Notes: generated from the sequence alone by a model not told the origin. A stretch of DNA of 26,376 nt from Paramacrobiotus richtersi (GCA_034698045.1 JAQGAU010000554.1:1-26376), one strand, 5' to 3'; shown: positions 1 to 9,224, numbered from the stretch's first letter. Numbers and translations are program-made.

Positions 1-347
1 TCGCTGGCACGGGCACGGTGTAAGTCAGAATACGCCAATGTCAGTCAGAATTTCCGTGTTGCGCAATGACTATATTAGTGGAAGAAAAGGTCACACAAGA
101 CGTGCAGAAATAAATCCAAGACGAAGCAGACTGCTTACGAAGCCGATAAAGAGTGTCTCGTGCAGCGGCGGATCTTGTCGTTTTTGGCCAGCTGGATGCT
201 GATCTCCTCGTAGGCTTGTCGAAAAGGCGCAGGGAGGTCAAGGTACGGACTACGAAATGCGTACGCAGTACTGCGCACGCATCTTTCAGCCTTCGGTATC
301 AGCAACGCAACATATTGGAATATTGTTATTTCCGCCCTTTTTTATGA
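1..347 (+). CDS. Possible 3' end of an upstream gene (partial, weak)
   Basis: Not recognised. The first 20 bases are open in frame 1 and end at a strong donor (gtaagt at 21) in phase 1. An acceptor (ctcgtgcag, ending at 173) opens a phase-1 segment that stays open to a TGA at 345-347 and begins ADLVVFGQLDADLLVG, followed by a basic KRRR stretch. A donor-like gtacgg also follows 240, so 174-240 could instead be an internal exon. The stretch is GC-rich like the known exons here. The minus strand over the same bases is also open and protein-like (FRQAYEEISIQLAKNDK), with a donor-like gtaagc, so the coding strand is uncertain. The segment is probably coding on one strand, but I cannot say which gene it belongs to. 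Confidence 0.3.
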
Positions 348-610
348 ATTAGTACTTGTGACGGGCTGCCCATTGGCTACCCAGCATCCTGTACTTACTA
401 GTTCGCATTTTCGTAACGAGCCGGTCCTGGTGCAGTCGACGTACAGTCGAACTGGCTGCAGCGCAGTCGATCGGTGCGGCTCATTTATTGTACTTCTATA
501 CCACTTCCGGTGTCTTATCAATAATCAACAGACTGCAGGTATAGTTGCATTCCTGTGCTCTGCTGGACCTCGTATATGCTTTCATCCTGCGGGAATCGTG
601 AAAATCTACC

Positions 611-1474
611 ATGCGTTTGTCCCACGAAATAGTATTCATGGTTTCCTTTCTGATGCTGTGTGCTTGCGTTAATTCGTCTTCCGTTCCTGGCTCAGACGGT
701 ATGTGCGTAAATCTTTTCGTGACTAAAATTAATACCTGGCCATTTGATCCAGACGTCTGCAGATGGCAGTTGACTAGTACCATAAATTACTGACTATCTA
801 GTATCATAAATGATAATTATGATATTAGAAAGAAAATGAGGTGAAAGCAGTCTGAAAATCAGGTGAAAATAGGTGAAATCAAATGTGGTGATAAAAATTA
901 ATCACACATAGTCTTGCACAGATGCTATTTGAATTGTTTTTTTGTGTGCTGCAGTCATCGTACTATGTTTTCAGGTGCTAACCAGATTCCTGCTGCAGCC
1001 AATCCCTTCCCTAATGGCATCGATCTAAGCCAGGACCAACAAGAATTCACCTTCAAGAGCAGCACCTACAAACTGACCATTCCAGGAGGACCCAGCTTCG
1101 TTCTTCCTCCAGGCTATCAACTTCCGCCTGCCCTGATGGCTCAGGTACAGGCCGCGGCTGCTCAGAGCACCCCCTCACCAGTAGCCGCCACTTCGCCCGC
1201 CCCAGCAATACCTGTCGACCAATCACGAGCAAAACCCATCCCGACCGTGCCCGTCGATCAACCGCGACCGAAACCCCTGCCTGCCGCTCCACCACCTACC
1301 ACCCGTCCGCAGGCGCCGCCTGAGAAGAAGCCTAAACATCCGGTCCAGGCTGCGCCAGCACCGGCGCCCACCGAATACTACGGGGAAACTGGAGGATATG
1401 CGGGATATGGTGTGCGACGGTATGGGAACGGGAATCGGAATGCACCTTACGCGGCGGCTAGCAACGATTACTGA
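611..1474 (+). CDS. Two-exon secreted proline-rich protein (195 aa)
   Basis: Exons are 611-698 and 975-1474, joined in phase 1 (donor gtatgt at 699, acceptor tttcag ending at 974). The ATG at 611 starts a typical signal peptide (MRLSHEIVFMVSFLMLCACV, cleavage probably near residue 22). The mature protein is hydrophilic at first (about residues 35-75). It then becomes Pro/Ala-rich with two near-copies of a PVDQxRxKPxP unit (about residues 109-133) and a Lys/Pro stretch. The end is a Gly/Tyr/Asn-rich tail (about 165-195) with an RRY dibasic site. Exon 2 is much GC-richer than its surroundings. This composition is common in extracellular matrix, cuticle and secreted structural proteins, but I recognise no family. 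It is the first of several neighbours with a signal exon, a phase-1 intron and a low-complexity terminal exon. No canonical polyadenylation signal is obvious just after the stop. Confidence 0.72.
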
Positions 1475-2259
1475 AGTCAGTTAAGCAGCTTGTACTTCTC
1501 GCCTGACTTTGGATTTGAATACGGCACATTATTTCCGGTGATTATTCCTTCTTTACGTACTGTGGTAGTGTATTTCCATTTCTTAGCAGATGTTATAGAT
1601 ACTTACAGAATGTTGACTGGTTTTCGTGTTACTTCTCTTCTCTATAGAGTCAGTTTGGCTTGTGCGTGAAAAGCATGCAGAAAATGAAAATTAACAAAAT
1701 TCGCTTGTTGAGAAGTATTTTATTGTGCTGAAACAAAGACCTGTGCCCAGTCTTGCTGTTTTTTTTTTAATTTCCGGCTTCCACCAGCATTAATCGAAAA
1801 TAGCGACAAGCAAAAGAACAAGTTATTCGAGAAAATGCACGGTTTTTTGCAGCATTCAAAACAATGATAGCTTTGTTTTCAGTTCCAGGCTTTGTGCATT
1901 CCCAACTGATGACCGATTTGCAGTCTTGTGACCGGGTTTAATTAGTAGAGAAGGACGATTTCATTAATTATATCCAAAATTAATTTTCACGGAAAAGTGT
2001 ATCTAAACGAGAAGGTGACTACGAGTCTGGGTCAGACGTCTTTCATTAATCACAAAGCCGAGAACAACAGACAGTTGTACGTCATTCTTCCCTTTGTGAT
2101 TATGTGCTGTGGCCTTCTCTGTCGATGGGTGACTTTCACTTTCATGTTTTATCATTATTCCGTCGAATTTATGTTTGGTGTTCATCTGACAAATTAATGT
2201 GCCTGTGCACTAGATCTTATGATTTTTACGCGTTTTTGAGTTTCACGATGTTTTTTAAT
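1475..2259. other. Intergenic, AT-rich; no gene seen
   Basis: This is AT-rich DNA between two small genes. Short open frames on both strands around 1997-2197 mirror each other and show no splice or compositional support. I see no repeat or RNA gene here. Confidence 0.55.
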
Positions 2260-2751
2260 ATGGGAATTAAGATTTGTTCGCTCATTGTTATTTACACTTT
2301 GCTATATTTGCCCGGCTGGGTGCGAACAGAAGATCCCGTAAGAATGACCATTGATACTGCTCGTTTCCGGCTGCTCAAGCGCCAGGTGCCATACGGATTC
2401 CCTGCTAATTTTCAGTGTGAGTCGACCAACCGGCACAAACTGGTTCCTAAACATTTTCTTAAAGGTCTCAAGAAGATACGTGATAAGCGTAACATTTAGC
2501 GGTGTATAAACGCATTCGCCTAACATGTAAGCGGTTATGTGAATATTACGTGAGTTTCGTCCAAATGTTTCTGCTTTTTTGTATCAGCTGGCCCAGTGTC
2601 GCATTTCGGTATGAGTGGACCATCCGCAACACCAAGGAACGATATAGAATCAGTTATGATGCATAAACTGGATGCTATCATGCAGGAAAAGATGTTGGAA
2701 AAATTTAACGCCGAAATGGAAGCGAAACTGAAAGAAGTAAGTAAGTCATAG
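2260..2751 (+). CDS. Two-exon small secreted protein with KR site and helical tail (106 aa)
   Basis: Exons are 2260-2416 and 2588-2751, joined in phase 1 (donor gtgagt at 2417, acceptor gtatcag ending at 2587). Exon 1 encodes a hydrophobic signal peptide (MGIKICSLIVIYTLLYLPGW) and then a segment with a dibasic KR at about residues 40-41, directly before QVPYGFPANFQ. Exon 2 starts Gly/Ser/Pro-rich and ends in a charged, probably helical region rich in Met, Lys and Glu (from DIESVMMHKLDAIMQEKMLE), stopping at TAG. An in-frame ATG at 2248 is an alternative start. The 3' end is also uncertain: gtaagt at 2737 could be a donor. Splicing it to the acceptor ending at 2789 (a 53-base intron) would swap the last four residues for 26 others, ending at 2870. 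ATTAAA at 2993 could serve polyadenylation. The KR site suggests a processed precursor, but no family is recognised. Confidence 0.6.
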
Positions 2752-2870
2752 ATTCGTAACTTAAATTTGAAAGAATATTTCGGTTGCAGGAGACCTGTAT
2801 ATTACTGTACTTTAACTATAAGTGCGCTGTAATTGATACCGGTGTGGCTTTCCTTATACATTTTATGTAA

Positions 2871-3427
2871 ACATAATATGACTTTTATTGTTTCAATATG
2901 CGCGTGTATAACTAAATTTCCGCACCACTGCCGCATTTTATGTAAACCATAACCTACATGGTTTAAATACCAACTCTGTATACAACAGCAGAAATTAAAT
3001 AATATACTTGCGGCTTCGAATTTAGACAGAATATCTGGTCTACAGTATACCTTAACTAGCCAGTCTCTATTTTTTCTTAAGTCTTCGAACAGAAATCATT
3101 CTACTGTTGTTCAGTTTAGTGCAATTAAACTTACTAAGCAGAAGTGCAGAGAACGAACATTTGGTATGGGGGATTTGCGTTACTTGTCCTCATATAATTT
3201 AACTATTGCTTTAAAACGTTTAGTTCAATGATGCAGACAACAATTCGAAAAACAATGGAAACGGTCAGATACATCCGATTTCCGGCGCGCTTGGGACGAC
3301 ATTTTTCGTCGGTAACAACCGAAGTATGGCTGCACAACCAGGTAGGCTTAATTGTAAGGATTGTGTTTATGATTTTTGTTGTGACCCTTATTGCTGCTGC
3401 AATAAAGCGGGTTATGTATGCACACAG
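2871..3427. other. Gap between small genes; candidate first exon not resolved
   Basis: An acceptor at the right end (cacacag, ending at 3427) needs an upstream exon ending in phase 1, and I could not find one here. The frame from 3228 is open and includes a hydrophobic run (MIFVVTLIAAAIKR from 3369), but every usable donor in it gives phase 0 or 2. The rest is AT-rich, with no repeat or RNA gene seen. Confidence 0.4.
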
Positions 3428-3765
3428 GTATGGATGCATCCGGTGCACTCACATCCGATCCAAGAGCCGCTCCCAAACAGTTGACAAATGTTTATGATAA
3501 TCCAATGCGCTCCTCCTCAAATCCAGTAAATAATTTTGAACACGCGAACCAGCAACCGATCCAGCCAACCGTTACACCAGTCATGCCATTTTATAACGGA
3601 TGGAATCCGAATCGCCAGGGCCGATCGGAACAATCGCATCGAGCTTTTCGATCATCCAACGTGCAGAAACCCTACTCGTTCTATGATAAAGGTCGTCTTG
3701 TTGCTGCCAAATTCGGGTTTCTCTACCCGGATAGTACTATCCGAACAGGCAAGCAATTGGCGTAA
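3428..3765 (+). CDS. Orphan terminal exon, Asn/Gln/Ser/Pro-rich (about 112 aa)
   Basis: Not recognised. An acceptor ending at 3427 opens a phase-1 frame that runs to a TAA at 3763-3765. It encodes a polar Pro/Asn/Gln/Ser-rich segment (for example NPVNNFEHANQQPIQP) and an aromatic/basic end (KPYSFYDKGRLVAAKFGF). Composition and acceptor phase match the terminal exons of the neighbouring secreted-protein genes. No signal exon with a matching donor lies just upstream. The nearest compatible one is exon 1 of the 2260-2751 gene, whose phase-1 donor at 2417 would join in frame. An internal ATG at 3430 (or 3418, if unspliced) would give a cytosolic product instead. The frame and base composition make coding likely, but the 5' part of the gene is unresolved. 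Confidence 0.5.
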
Positions 3766-3914
3766 AATTTAAAGAAATCCACGTTTAAACGCGGAGTTGG
3801 AATTTTTATATTAAAAAATCTTGATTGTAGCGTTTGAGTGCAGAATGTATTATACGCAGATACAGAGGAGACATGATGCATTACTCGAGTTCTTCAATAC
3901 TTCTTTGTCCGCAG

Positions 3915-4048
3915 GTAGGAAAATACCGGAAAAGCGCGCAAACGTCATTGCAGACAATTCGTCACGAAAGCTGCGCGTTCGTTCGGAACCAGATTCTGCT
4001 CGTTCTGGCGAAAAAGGTCATCAAAGAACCCGCTTTTTGTATCTTTAA
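3915..4048 (+). CDS. Orphan terminal exon, highly charged (about 44 aa)
   Basis: Not recognised. A good acceptor (ctttgtccgcag, ending at 3914) opens a phase-1 frame that ends at TAA 4046-4048. The product is rich in Arg, Lys, Ser and Glu (for example RKIPEKRANVIADNSSRK). Its acceptor phase matches all the other terminal exons in this cluster. No signal exon lies between this acceptor and the preceding stop at 3765, so it may be an alternative last exon of an upstream transcript. In phase 0 the same acceptor opens a longer frame that runs into the hydrophobic segment of the next entry, so the two readings compete. Confidence 0.35.
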
Positions 4049-4073
4049 TCCTAGCCAGATTTGGGGCTTGCGT

Positions 4074-4310
4074 ATGCCTCATAAGATTCGAGTTGCTTTA
4101 CGACTTTTTATAGTTTTGCTTTGGCTGTGCTGCACGCATTATCTCGTTTACTTATATTTGTTTGGATCCGAGAACCATAACCGTGCACTAATTATGGGAT
4201 CGAATAAGATAAGGCTAACAGAAAGCGGCTTTTGGTTAAAACAGTGGCAAAGAATTCTTTATAGTACGTACGTAAGTAAATTAACGTACGTAAGTAAATC
4301 TAACACCTGA
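4074..4310 (+). CDS. Possible short secreted or membrane peptide (78 aa)
   Basis: Not recognised. The ATG at 4074 begins a basic n-region and a long hydrophobic run (MPHKIRVALRLFIVLLWLCC), which fits a signal peptide or signal anchor. A polar segment follows, ending in two copies of a TYVSK unit encoded by a short tandem DNA repeat. The stop at 4308-4310 lies 26 bases before a canonical AATAAA (4337-4342), which supports a transcript ending here. The repeat also contains donor-like gtacgt and gtaagt. A donor at 4264 would leave phase 1, compatible with downstream terminal exons such as the one at 5444. The model could therefore be a single-exon gene or another signal exon of the cluster. Confidence 0.33.
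   Translation: MPHKIRVALRLFIVLLWLCCTHYLVYLYLFGSENHNRALIMGSNKIRLTESGFWLKQWQRILYSTYVSKLTYVSKSNT
4264..4300. repeat. Short tandem repeat containing splice-donor motifs
   Basis: Two copies of an acgtacgtaagtaaat-type unit about 18 bases apart. Each copy contains gtacgt and gtaagt, sequences that match the 5' splice-site consensus. Confidence 0.7.
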
Positions 4311-4336
4311 GCGTGTGATGAGAAAATCTCTTTATA

Positions 4337-4342
4337 AATAAA
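4337..4342 (+). terminator. Polyadenylation signal AATAAA
   Basis: A canonical AATAAA lies 26 bases after the stop at 4310 and is followed by a T/G-rich stretch. It could end the transcripts carrying the 3428, 3915 or 4074 segments. Confidence 0.45.
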
Positions 4343-5017
4343 TGTGCACTTAAATGTTTACTGCTTTTTGGTCTGACTCCTGAATAATTTTAAAACACCT
4401 CTGCATATGATATCAAAGTTCACATAACTGGCATGCTGTCAGTGACCAGTAGCAAGCCCTGTTTGTGGTATTGTATATATATACTGTTTTGACACCAGCA
4501 CATTTGTATACTTCTTTAAACAGAATGGTGAACGAAATTCGTTTACCTTTTTGTATCTATTTTCTTATACATTACAGAATTCCCAAGACATATTCCTCTC
4601 CAAATACAAAAGCGTTCTATACTTCTATCACTATTCATGTATACGACCAATGTTTAGTATCTAGGGACAAAATAAGCTATGCCCTGGACAATTATTTTTG
4701 GTGTACTGGGTACTGTTCCGATGCGACCGCATGCTGGAAAATATGACACAATCGGATACCAAAAAATGGTCGACTCTCTAGAAAAGTATAGGTTTCTGTT
4801 GTAACGTATCGTGTACTAAATTAGCTGGGGGAATTTCTGTAATGCTCTTTGCCTTGTTAGCTGCTGAACACTGAAGAACTTTTGAAGTTCCTTTCCGAAT
4901 TAGCAGGTTAATGCTGGATTCATTGCTTCATATATATACCTATCATATTTAATTAACCTCCTTTATCTGTTGTTTGTAAAAGCATTTCATGCTAATTGTG
5001 AGACAGTAATAATTACA
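4343..5017. other. Intergenic; no convincing gene
   Basis: AT-rich. An acceptor-like attacag ends at 4577 and is followed by 25-60 codons open in all three frames, so the frame cannot be chosen and no exon is called. Short TA runs occur near 4475 and 4930. Confidence 0.45.
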
Positions 5018-5793
5018 ATGGCCGTGGTTGTTTACTGCAGTTGTATTGTTGCACTCGCACTTTTGTTGTTTACCGACGATGGAGTGGCTTTCCGGATTCG
5101 CCGTCAATTACAGCTCCCACTTCCCCACGAACGACTAATGGGTAGGGAAAAAACTCTTAAACGCATTACGATAACGCATAACTGCGTTCCATTTTGTTTA
5201 TGAAACCGGCTTCGTTGCTTGAACTTGTTTCAGATACAATATCGCCTTTTCTAACGCAATAGTATTTGATTAACATATGAAAATATGCACTCGCAAATCC
5301 AGATATATTTGTAATTCGTCCAATCTTTTCCATTAATTGTTTCTGTACCGTATCGTTTAACAACCCCAAATATGAATTAACCAGTTTTTTATTATGTGTT
5401 GATCGAATACCATACGAAAACGCAGTCGTTCACAATTCTACAGGGATAGGAAGCATGACAATACCCGCCGGCACATTTTCCAATCCAAATTTGCAGCCAG
5501 CCGGATCCGGGATCGTTCCGACGATGATTAATCCGTTCGGTAATGTCGGCTTCCAACCGGCAATTAGCGGCTATCCGGGTGCAGTCACGTACCCAATGCA
5601 GGGCGGATTTCAAGGAAACAATCTCGGATATCCCGTAGTAGCCCGAGCTGGACAACTACCATCCGCTTCCAGTGTGGCTAGTTATTCGGTACCCCTGGAG
5701 AGCGCACTCGTCAGGGATGCGTACTACAAGTTGGTTTCGGACCGGATAAAGCAGCCTCTTCCGACATATCTGACCAATAATGTAACTAAATAA
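5018..5793 (+). CDS. Two-exon secreted Gly/Pro-rich protein with RR site (157 aa)
   Basis: Exons are 5018-5141 and 5444-5793, joined in phase 1 (donor gtaggg at 5142, acceptor ttctacag ending at 5443). Exon 1 encodes a strong signal peptide (MAVVVYCSCIVALALLLF) and then a basic segment with a dibasic RR before QLQLPLPHERLMG, the same layout as the KR segment of the 2260-2751 gene. Exon 2 encodes a Gly/Pro/Asn/aromatic-rich region (for example NPFGNVGFQPAISGYPGAV) and a more regular C-terminal helix-like part (SALVRDAYYKLVSDRIKQ). The stop is TAA 5791-5793, with AATAAA at 5923. An upstream in-frame ATG at 4970 would bury the signal peptide, so 5018 is preferred. The function is unknown. The composition suggests an extracellular structural or matrix protein, and the RR site allows propeptide processing. 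Confidence 0.72.
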
Positions 5794-5922
5794 TCGTCGC
5801 CGCACAATACGTTTTGCTCAATTTTTGGTCGAAATACTATAACGTTATATGGAGTTTGAAGCAAAATATTCCCATTCCGGTTTTCTCGTGCCGTGAGAAT
5901 TAGCATTCATTATTAGTACACT

Positions 5923-5928
5923 AATAAA
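5923..5928 (+). terminator. Polyadenylation signal AATAAA
   Basis: Canonical hexamer 130 bases after the stop of the 5018-5793 gene. Confidence 0.5.
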
Positions 5929-6140
5929 ATGATAACATAGCCACGTTTTTAAGGCCGTGAAACGAAACAGCAACGGGGCACGGAAATACGTTTCTGGAAA
6001 TGGTATTACACGCCTCCACACATTTCTTTGCAGCATGTTATGGACTTTTCAGTCCTTAATACCGCCACTTTTTATTCTATTAAATGAAACCTTTGCTTTA
6101 TATTGAACCTCCTAGAACGATCGGCCTCTGATCTCTGCAG

Positions 6141-6451
6141 CGACCGGGTCAGTGAAAACCGGAGCAAACCCCGCGGTAAACGGCGTCGCGATAAACAAAT
6201 CCGGACTATTAACAACCACGTTATCACCGCTTCCGTCTAACGCCGGCAAACCTGGACTCTTCGGCAGCAGTGCGTCGATTAACCTTCTGGAAGCGACGAC
6301 GACCTCTTCCGATGACATAAATGAATCCGAAACCACCACCATAAGCTCACACCGGTCGAAAGGCTTGGGCCGGCGAAAAATCATCCGGAAACCAGTTCTT
6401 TCTACGAATAACGACAACGATTCTGCGGATGTCTCTTCGTTATCGACTTGA
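6141..6451 (+). CDS. Orphan terminal exon, Thr/Ser/Asn-rich (about 103 aa)
   Basis: Not recognised. An acceptor (atctctgcag, ending at 6140) opens a phase-1 frame that ends at TGA 6449-6451, with AATAAA at 6555. The product is Gly/Asn/Ser/Leu-rich at first (for example NPAVNGVAINKSGLLTTT). It then has a Thr/Ser/Glu/Asp stretch, a basic patch (RSKGLGRRKIIRKP) and an acidic polar end. No signal exon with a matching phase lies in 5794-6140. The phase-1 donor at 5142 of the previous gene would join in frame, so this could be its alternative last exon. From about 6208 on, the exon is inside the large tandem duplication, and a decayed copy is present at about 18009-18310. Confidence 0.52.
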
Positions 6452-6554
6452 ATATCCATACGGTTATACATCTGTTATGTACAACTCTGGGACCATTTCT
6501 GATTGTATAAATCGAATTGTTGAATTCTGCTTGTTGTGCAAGACGGATCAGTGT

Positions 6555-6560
6555 AATAAA
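6555..6560 (+). terminator. Polyadenylation signal AATAAA
   Basis: Canonical hexamer 104 bases after the TGA at 6451. Confidence 0.5.
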
Positions 6561-6912
6561 TTAACAGCTAAAGTGAGTTAAGCCGGAGTCGGAGTGAGTT
6601 AAGCTGTTCTAAAACGTACAGATATCTTCTTTAAAAATGGAACTCGGCATCACATGCATTGCAGTTGTGAACGTACAGCGGTTATGTTCCTGTAAATTAT
6701 CGTTTGCGTCCATATTCTACTAAAGTCTATCCTTTGCAAAACATAAGACATACAAACATAAAAAAGTTTTGCGCTAAACTGTAGAAAAAACATGTGCTTC
6801 TTTAAATAATAATGCAGCAAGATGGAGAAACTTGAGGCACGATAGTTTATTAGTAACATGAAATGTCAAGCGGGAAGTGAAACAACTATTTTGAACATCC
6901 GAATGGTCGGTG
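6561..6912. other. Diverged intergenic stretch of unit A
   Basis: AT-rich sequence with only faint similarity to unit B. No gene seen. Confidence 0.5.
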
Positions 6913-7330
6913 CAGAGCTCAAGCCCTTATTTGTTTGCATTCATTTTTTATCATTATTTTGTTTATAGATCGCATAATGCATGGAAATGTGCGCTCGTTT
7001 AGGCACAGAGCTCTTAGCTCTCACAACGAGTGCACTTCCCGCATCTAATCGTGGGAGCCGATCCCGTATGGGGAATGGACAAATTTAATTACGCGAAGCA
7101 GATAGTTTATTCATCTGCTATACGGTTTCAATGAAAAGCGAATGCTTTTCGCAACCGCGGTAACATAAATACTGGGCGATCCTAAAGCCAGTCGAGCGGA
7201 AAAGAATGGCGTAAGGAATCTCCTACAAATTACCCTACTATTCATTGGCTTTGACTGCCATCTAATCTGCAAAGTCAGTAAAAAGGATTTTTATTTACTT
7301 GGAAGTCCATTGGTTTGTCATTTGCTTCCA
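6913..7330. promoter_or_regulatory. Conserved noncoding island U1, copy A
   Basis: Closely similar to 18895-19330 in unit B, with long identical runs (for example around 7080-7130 and 7180-7260), while flanking DNA is diverged. In copy B a short frame from ATG 18950 is open over the left part. A one-base deletion in copy A (near 7046) breaks it, so protein coding is not conserved. It lies about 2.2-2.6 kb upstream of receptor exon 1. A regulatory or noncoding-RNA role is inferred. Confidence 0.45.
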
Positions 7331-7567
7331 GTTCAGTATCTCAATATTAATGCTGTTACAGGGATACATAAATCTACATGCTAATACATATTTTTTGCAA
7401 ATTTGGCCGACACATTTTATGAATTTAAGTCGGAAAAATATAATCATACTTTGTATTTTAACTGTTTTTGGTGGAATATGGTACACATGCATTTGGTAAC
7501 GCTAATACAATCTTTTGTACAAATACTGCTTGCAGCCATTTTCCACATACGTAGGACTTTACGCACA

Positions 7568-7925
7568 CATGCATTTTGCCGGCCTTTTGATTAGGGAGCA
7601 GCACTTAATCAACCATTGAAAAGAAACATTTTCGCATTTCGTCACACATAACCAGAGTATACAGAGGGATGTTGCTTTGTTCCGGTGTGGATTGCCATTC
7701 CTTTGTGTTGTGGCGTATTTGCCAGTTTGTGATATAAGTTGCGAAGATTTATCGTGTCGAAGATTGGTATTATGCGCTCGGCCATCACATATCGATTTTT
7801 AATCGGTCCACGGCGACAAAACTTCTTCTAAAGTCAGCTCGGCAGTCTTTCTCGTGATGATAGCGTATCGTTAGTAGCGGGAGCAGCTTTGGTCAACAAG
7901 ATCAAAAACGAGATCACAAGGAAAT
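7568..7925. promoter_or_regulatory. Conserved noncoding island U2, copy A
   Basis: Closely similar to 19508-19868, including a near-identical run of about 180 bases from 7590. No frame is open in both copies. It holds an ATCGAT core with an inverted AATCGG nearby (7791-7806, identical in B at 19734-19749). ATCGAT is a known core for Onecut and DREF-type factors. It sits about 1.6-2 kb upstream of exon 1 and is probably regulatory. Confidence 0.45.
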
Positions 7926-8394
7926 CGATTGCATTATGCTTTAAGTTAAAATAAATCTGTCATACGGACTTATACCACTGCCAAATGCTCATTACAAATT
8001 TCAGCAAGCAGTAGCATTAATACCTACGGGATTTCGATAAATCTACGTAAACATTGTTCTAACGTTGTATGTGAGTATCTACGCTGCAAGCTCACTAAAT
8101 GACTTGTGATTGCAGTTACTGTACGTTTCGCTACAGCAGGTACCATTGTCTGTAAATAAATATGCCTTTTTATGACCTTAATCACATTTAGATGGCAGTT
8201 TGATATTTATTATCGAAAATACTTTTAACACTATGGATACGCTACTTTTTTGACTGAGCGCTAAATATCCATTCTGATGAGTTAGAAAAATGGACGATTC
8301 TCGTTCAGGTTGGGTACGGAACACGGCCACCAATAGTGTGTGCACACGATCCATTTCGATAATAATAATAACAATAGCCATAATAACAATCATT
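7926..8394. other. Diverged spacer between islands
   Basis: Low similarity to unit B. Contains a simple AAT/AAC-rich stretch near 8361-8395. No gene seen. Confidence 0.5.
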
Positions 8395-8690
8395 GGTAAC
8401 GACAAAAACAGCGTATCAGTTGGTACAGCCGAGCGCCTACGTTAGTCCGCTCTATGTTTTCGCAATGGAGCTGGGATGTCGCAGTACATTAAGAAAATGA
8501 TCGCTGAATCCCACCAACATGACTTTCGATGGTAATCCTGTGCAGGCGGGATCGAGACGTATCATTGAGCATGATACCGGAACACTAAAAGGACATCGGA
8601 CTAGTTTCCTCTTTTAGATCCCTCCTGGCGTAGTTACGAACGGCTAGTTTCGGCGCCCAGTCGTCACGGATGCACGATTAAAAAACCGAA
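8395..8690. promoter_or_regulatory. Conserved noncoding island U3 with hairpin, copy A
   Basis: Similar to 20274-20585. It includes a perfect 7-base inverted repeat, gtatcat and atgatac around a tgagc loop (8559-8577), that is identical in B (20428-20446). No shared reading frame. About 0.9-1.1 kb upstream of exon 1. Confidence 0.42.
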
Positions 8691-9224
8691 CCGCTCGGGC
8701 GACATTAGAATATTTGGATGTTTTTTTTATGAAATCGCCGCAAAATGAACATGCATAACCGAGCTTAATTTTAAGGTCAGTTGTTCCGGTCCGTTCGGTG
8801 TTCGGCACGGAAGAAACAACCGCAAAAATTACTTGACCATGGAGTGGTAGTCAAGTAGATATACTGATACATATCTGGACAGACCGTATATAGCCATAAA
8901 CTGCCTTAAAAATCTCCTAGAATTTAATATTGCTTACGTGAATATTTTTGTTTTATATAGCATTACCTTTCAGCTAGTATTCCAAAAACTATATATTCAG
9001 ACAGGATTCTTAAATTCGATGAATGTTATGTGTGATGTGCTTTAGCATGGCCGTGCTCCGATTAAAATTAATCATGAAAAAGATAAATATTCATGCCCCA
9101 TTAGCAATTGTAGTTATGGATTGCGGTTATAGCCGCGACATTATTGTTGCTAACATTATTGCCGCGACAAATTGGACCGGCTGGGCTCAGCTTACGTAGT
9201 TTATCCGGCTAAAGCTGTAGCCGG
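8691..9224. other. Diverged AT-rich spacer
   Basis: Mostly diverged from unit B. A small imperfect internal repeat (gccgcgaca and acattatt, each twice) occurs at about 9132-9172. No gene seen. Confidence 0.5.

Noticed and set aside
292..672. Open frame of about 127 codons after an acceptor-like ctttcag at 289
   Set aside because: It overlaps the signal-peptide exon at 611 in another frame, has odd Cys/His-rich composition with no domain, and would need a 49-base intron. Probably chance.
3326..3484. Cysteine-rich frame (CVYDFCCDPYCCC) that could look like a small disulfide peptide
   Set aside because: It is a frame shadow of the GTT GTG ... GCT GCT GCA hydrophobic run, has no signal peptide, and runs across the clear acceptor at 3427.
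3228..3497. Open frame with a hydrophobic run as first exon for the 3428 exon
   Set aside because: All donors in it leave phase 0 or 2, but the 3428 exon needs phase 1. Without splicing the frame runs to a stop unrelated to the exon's product.
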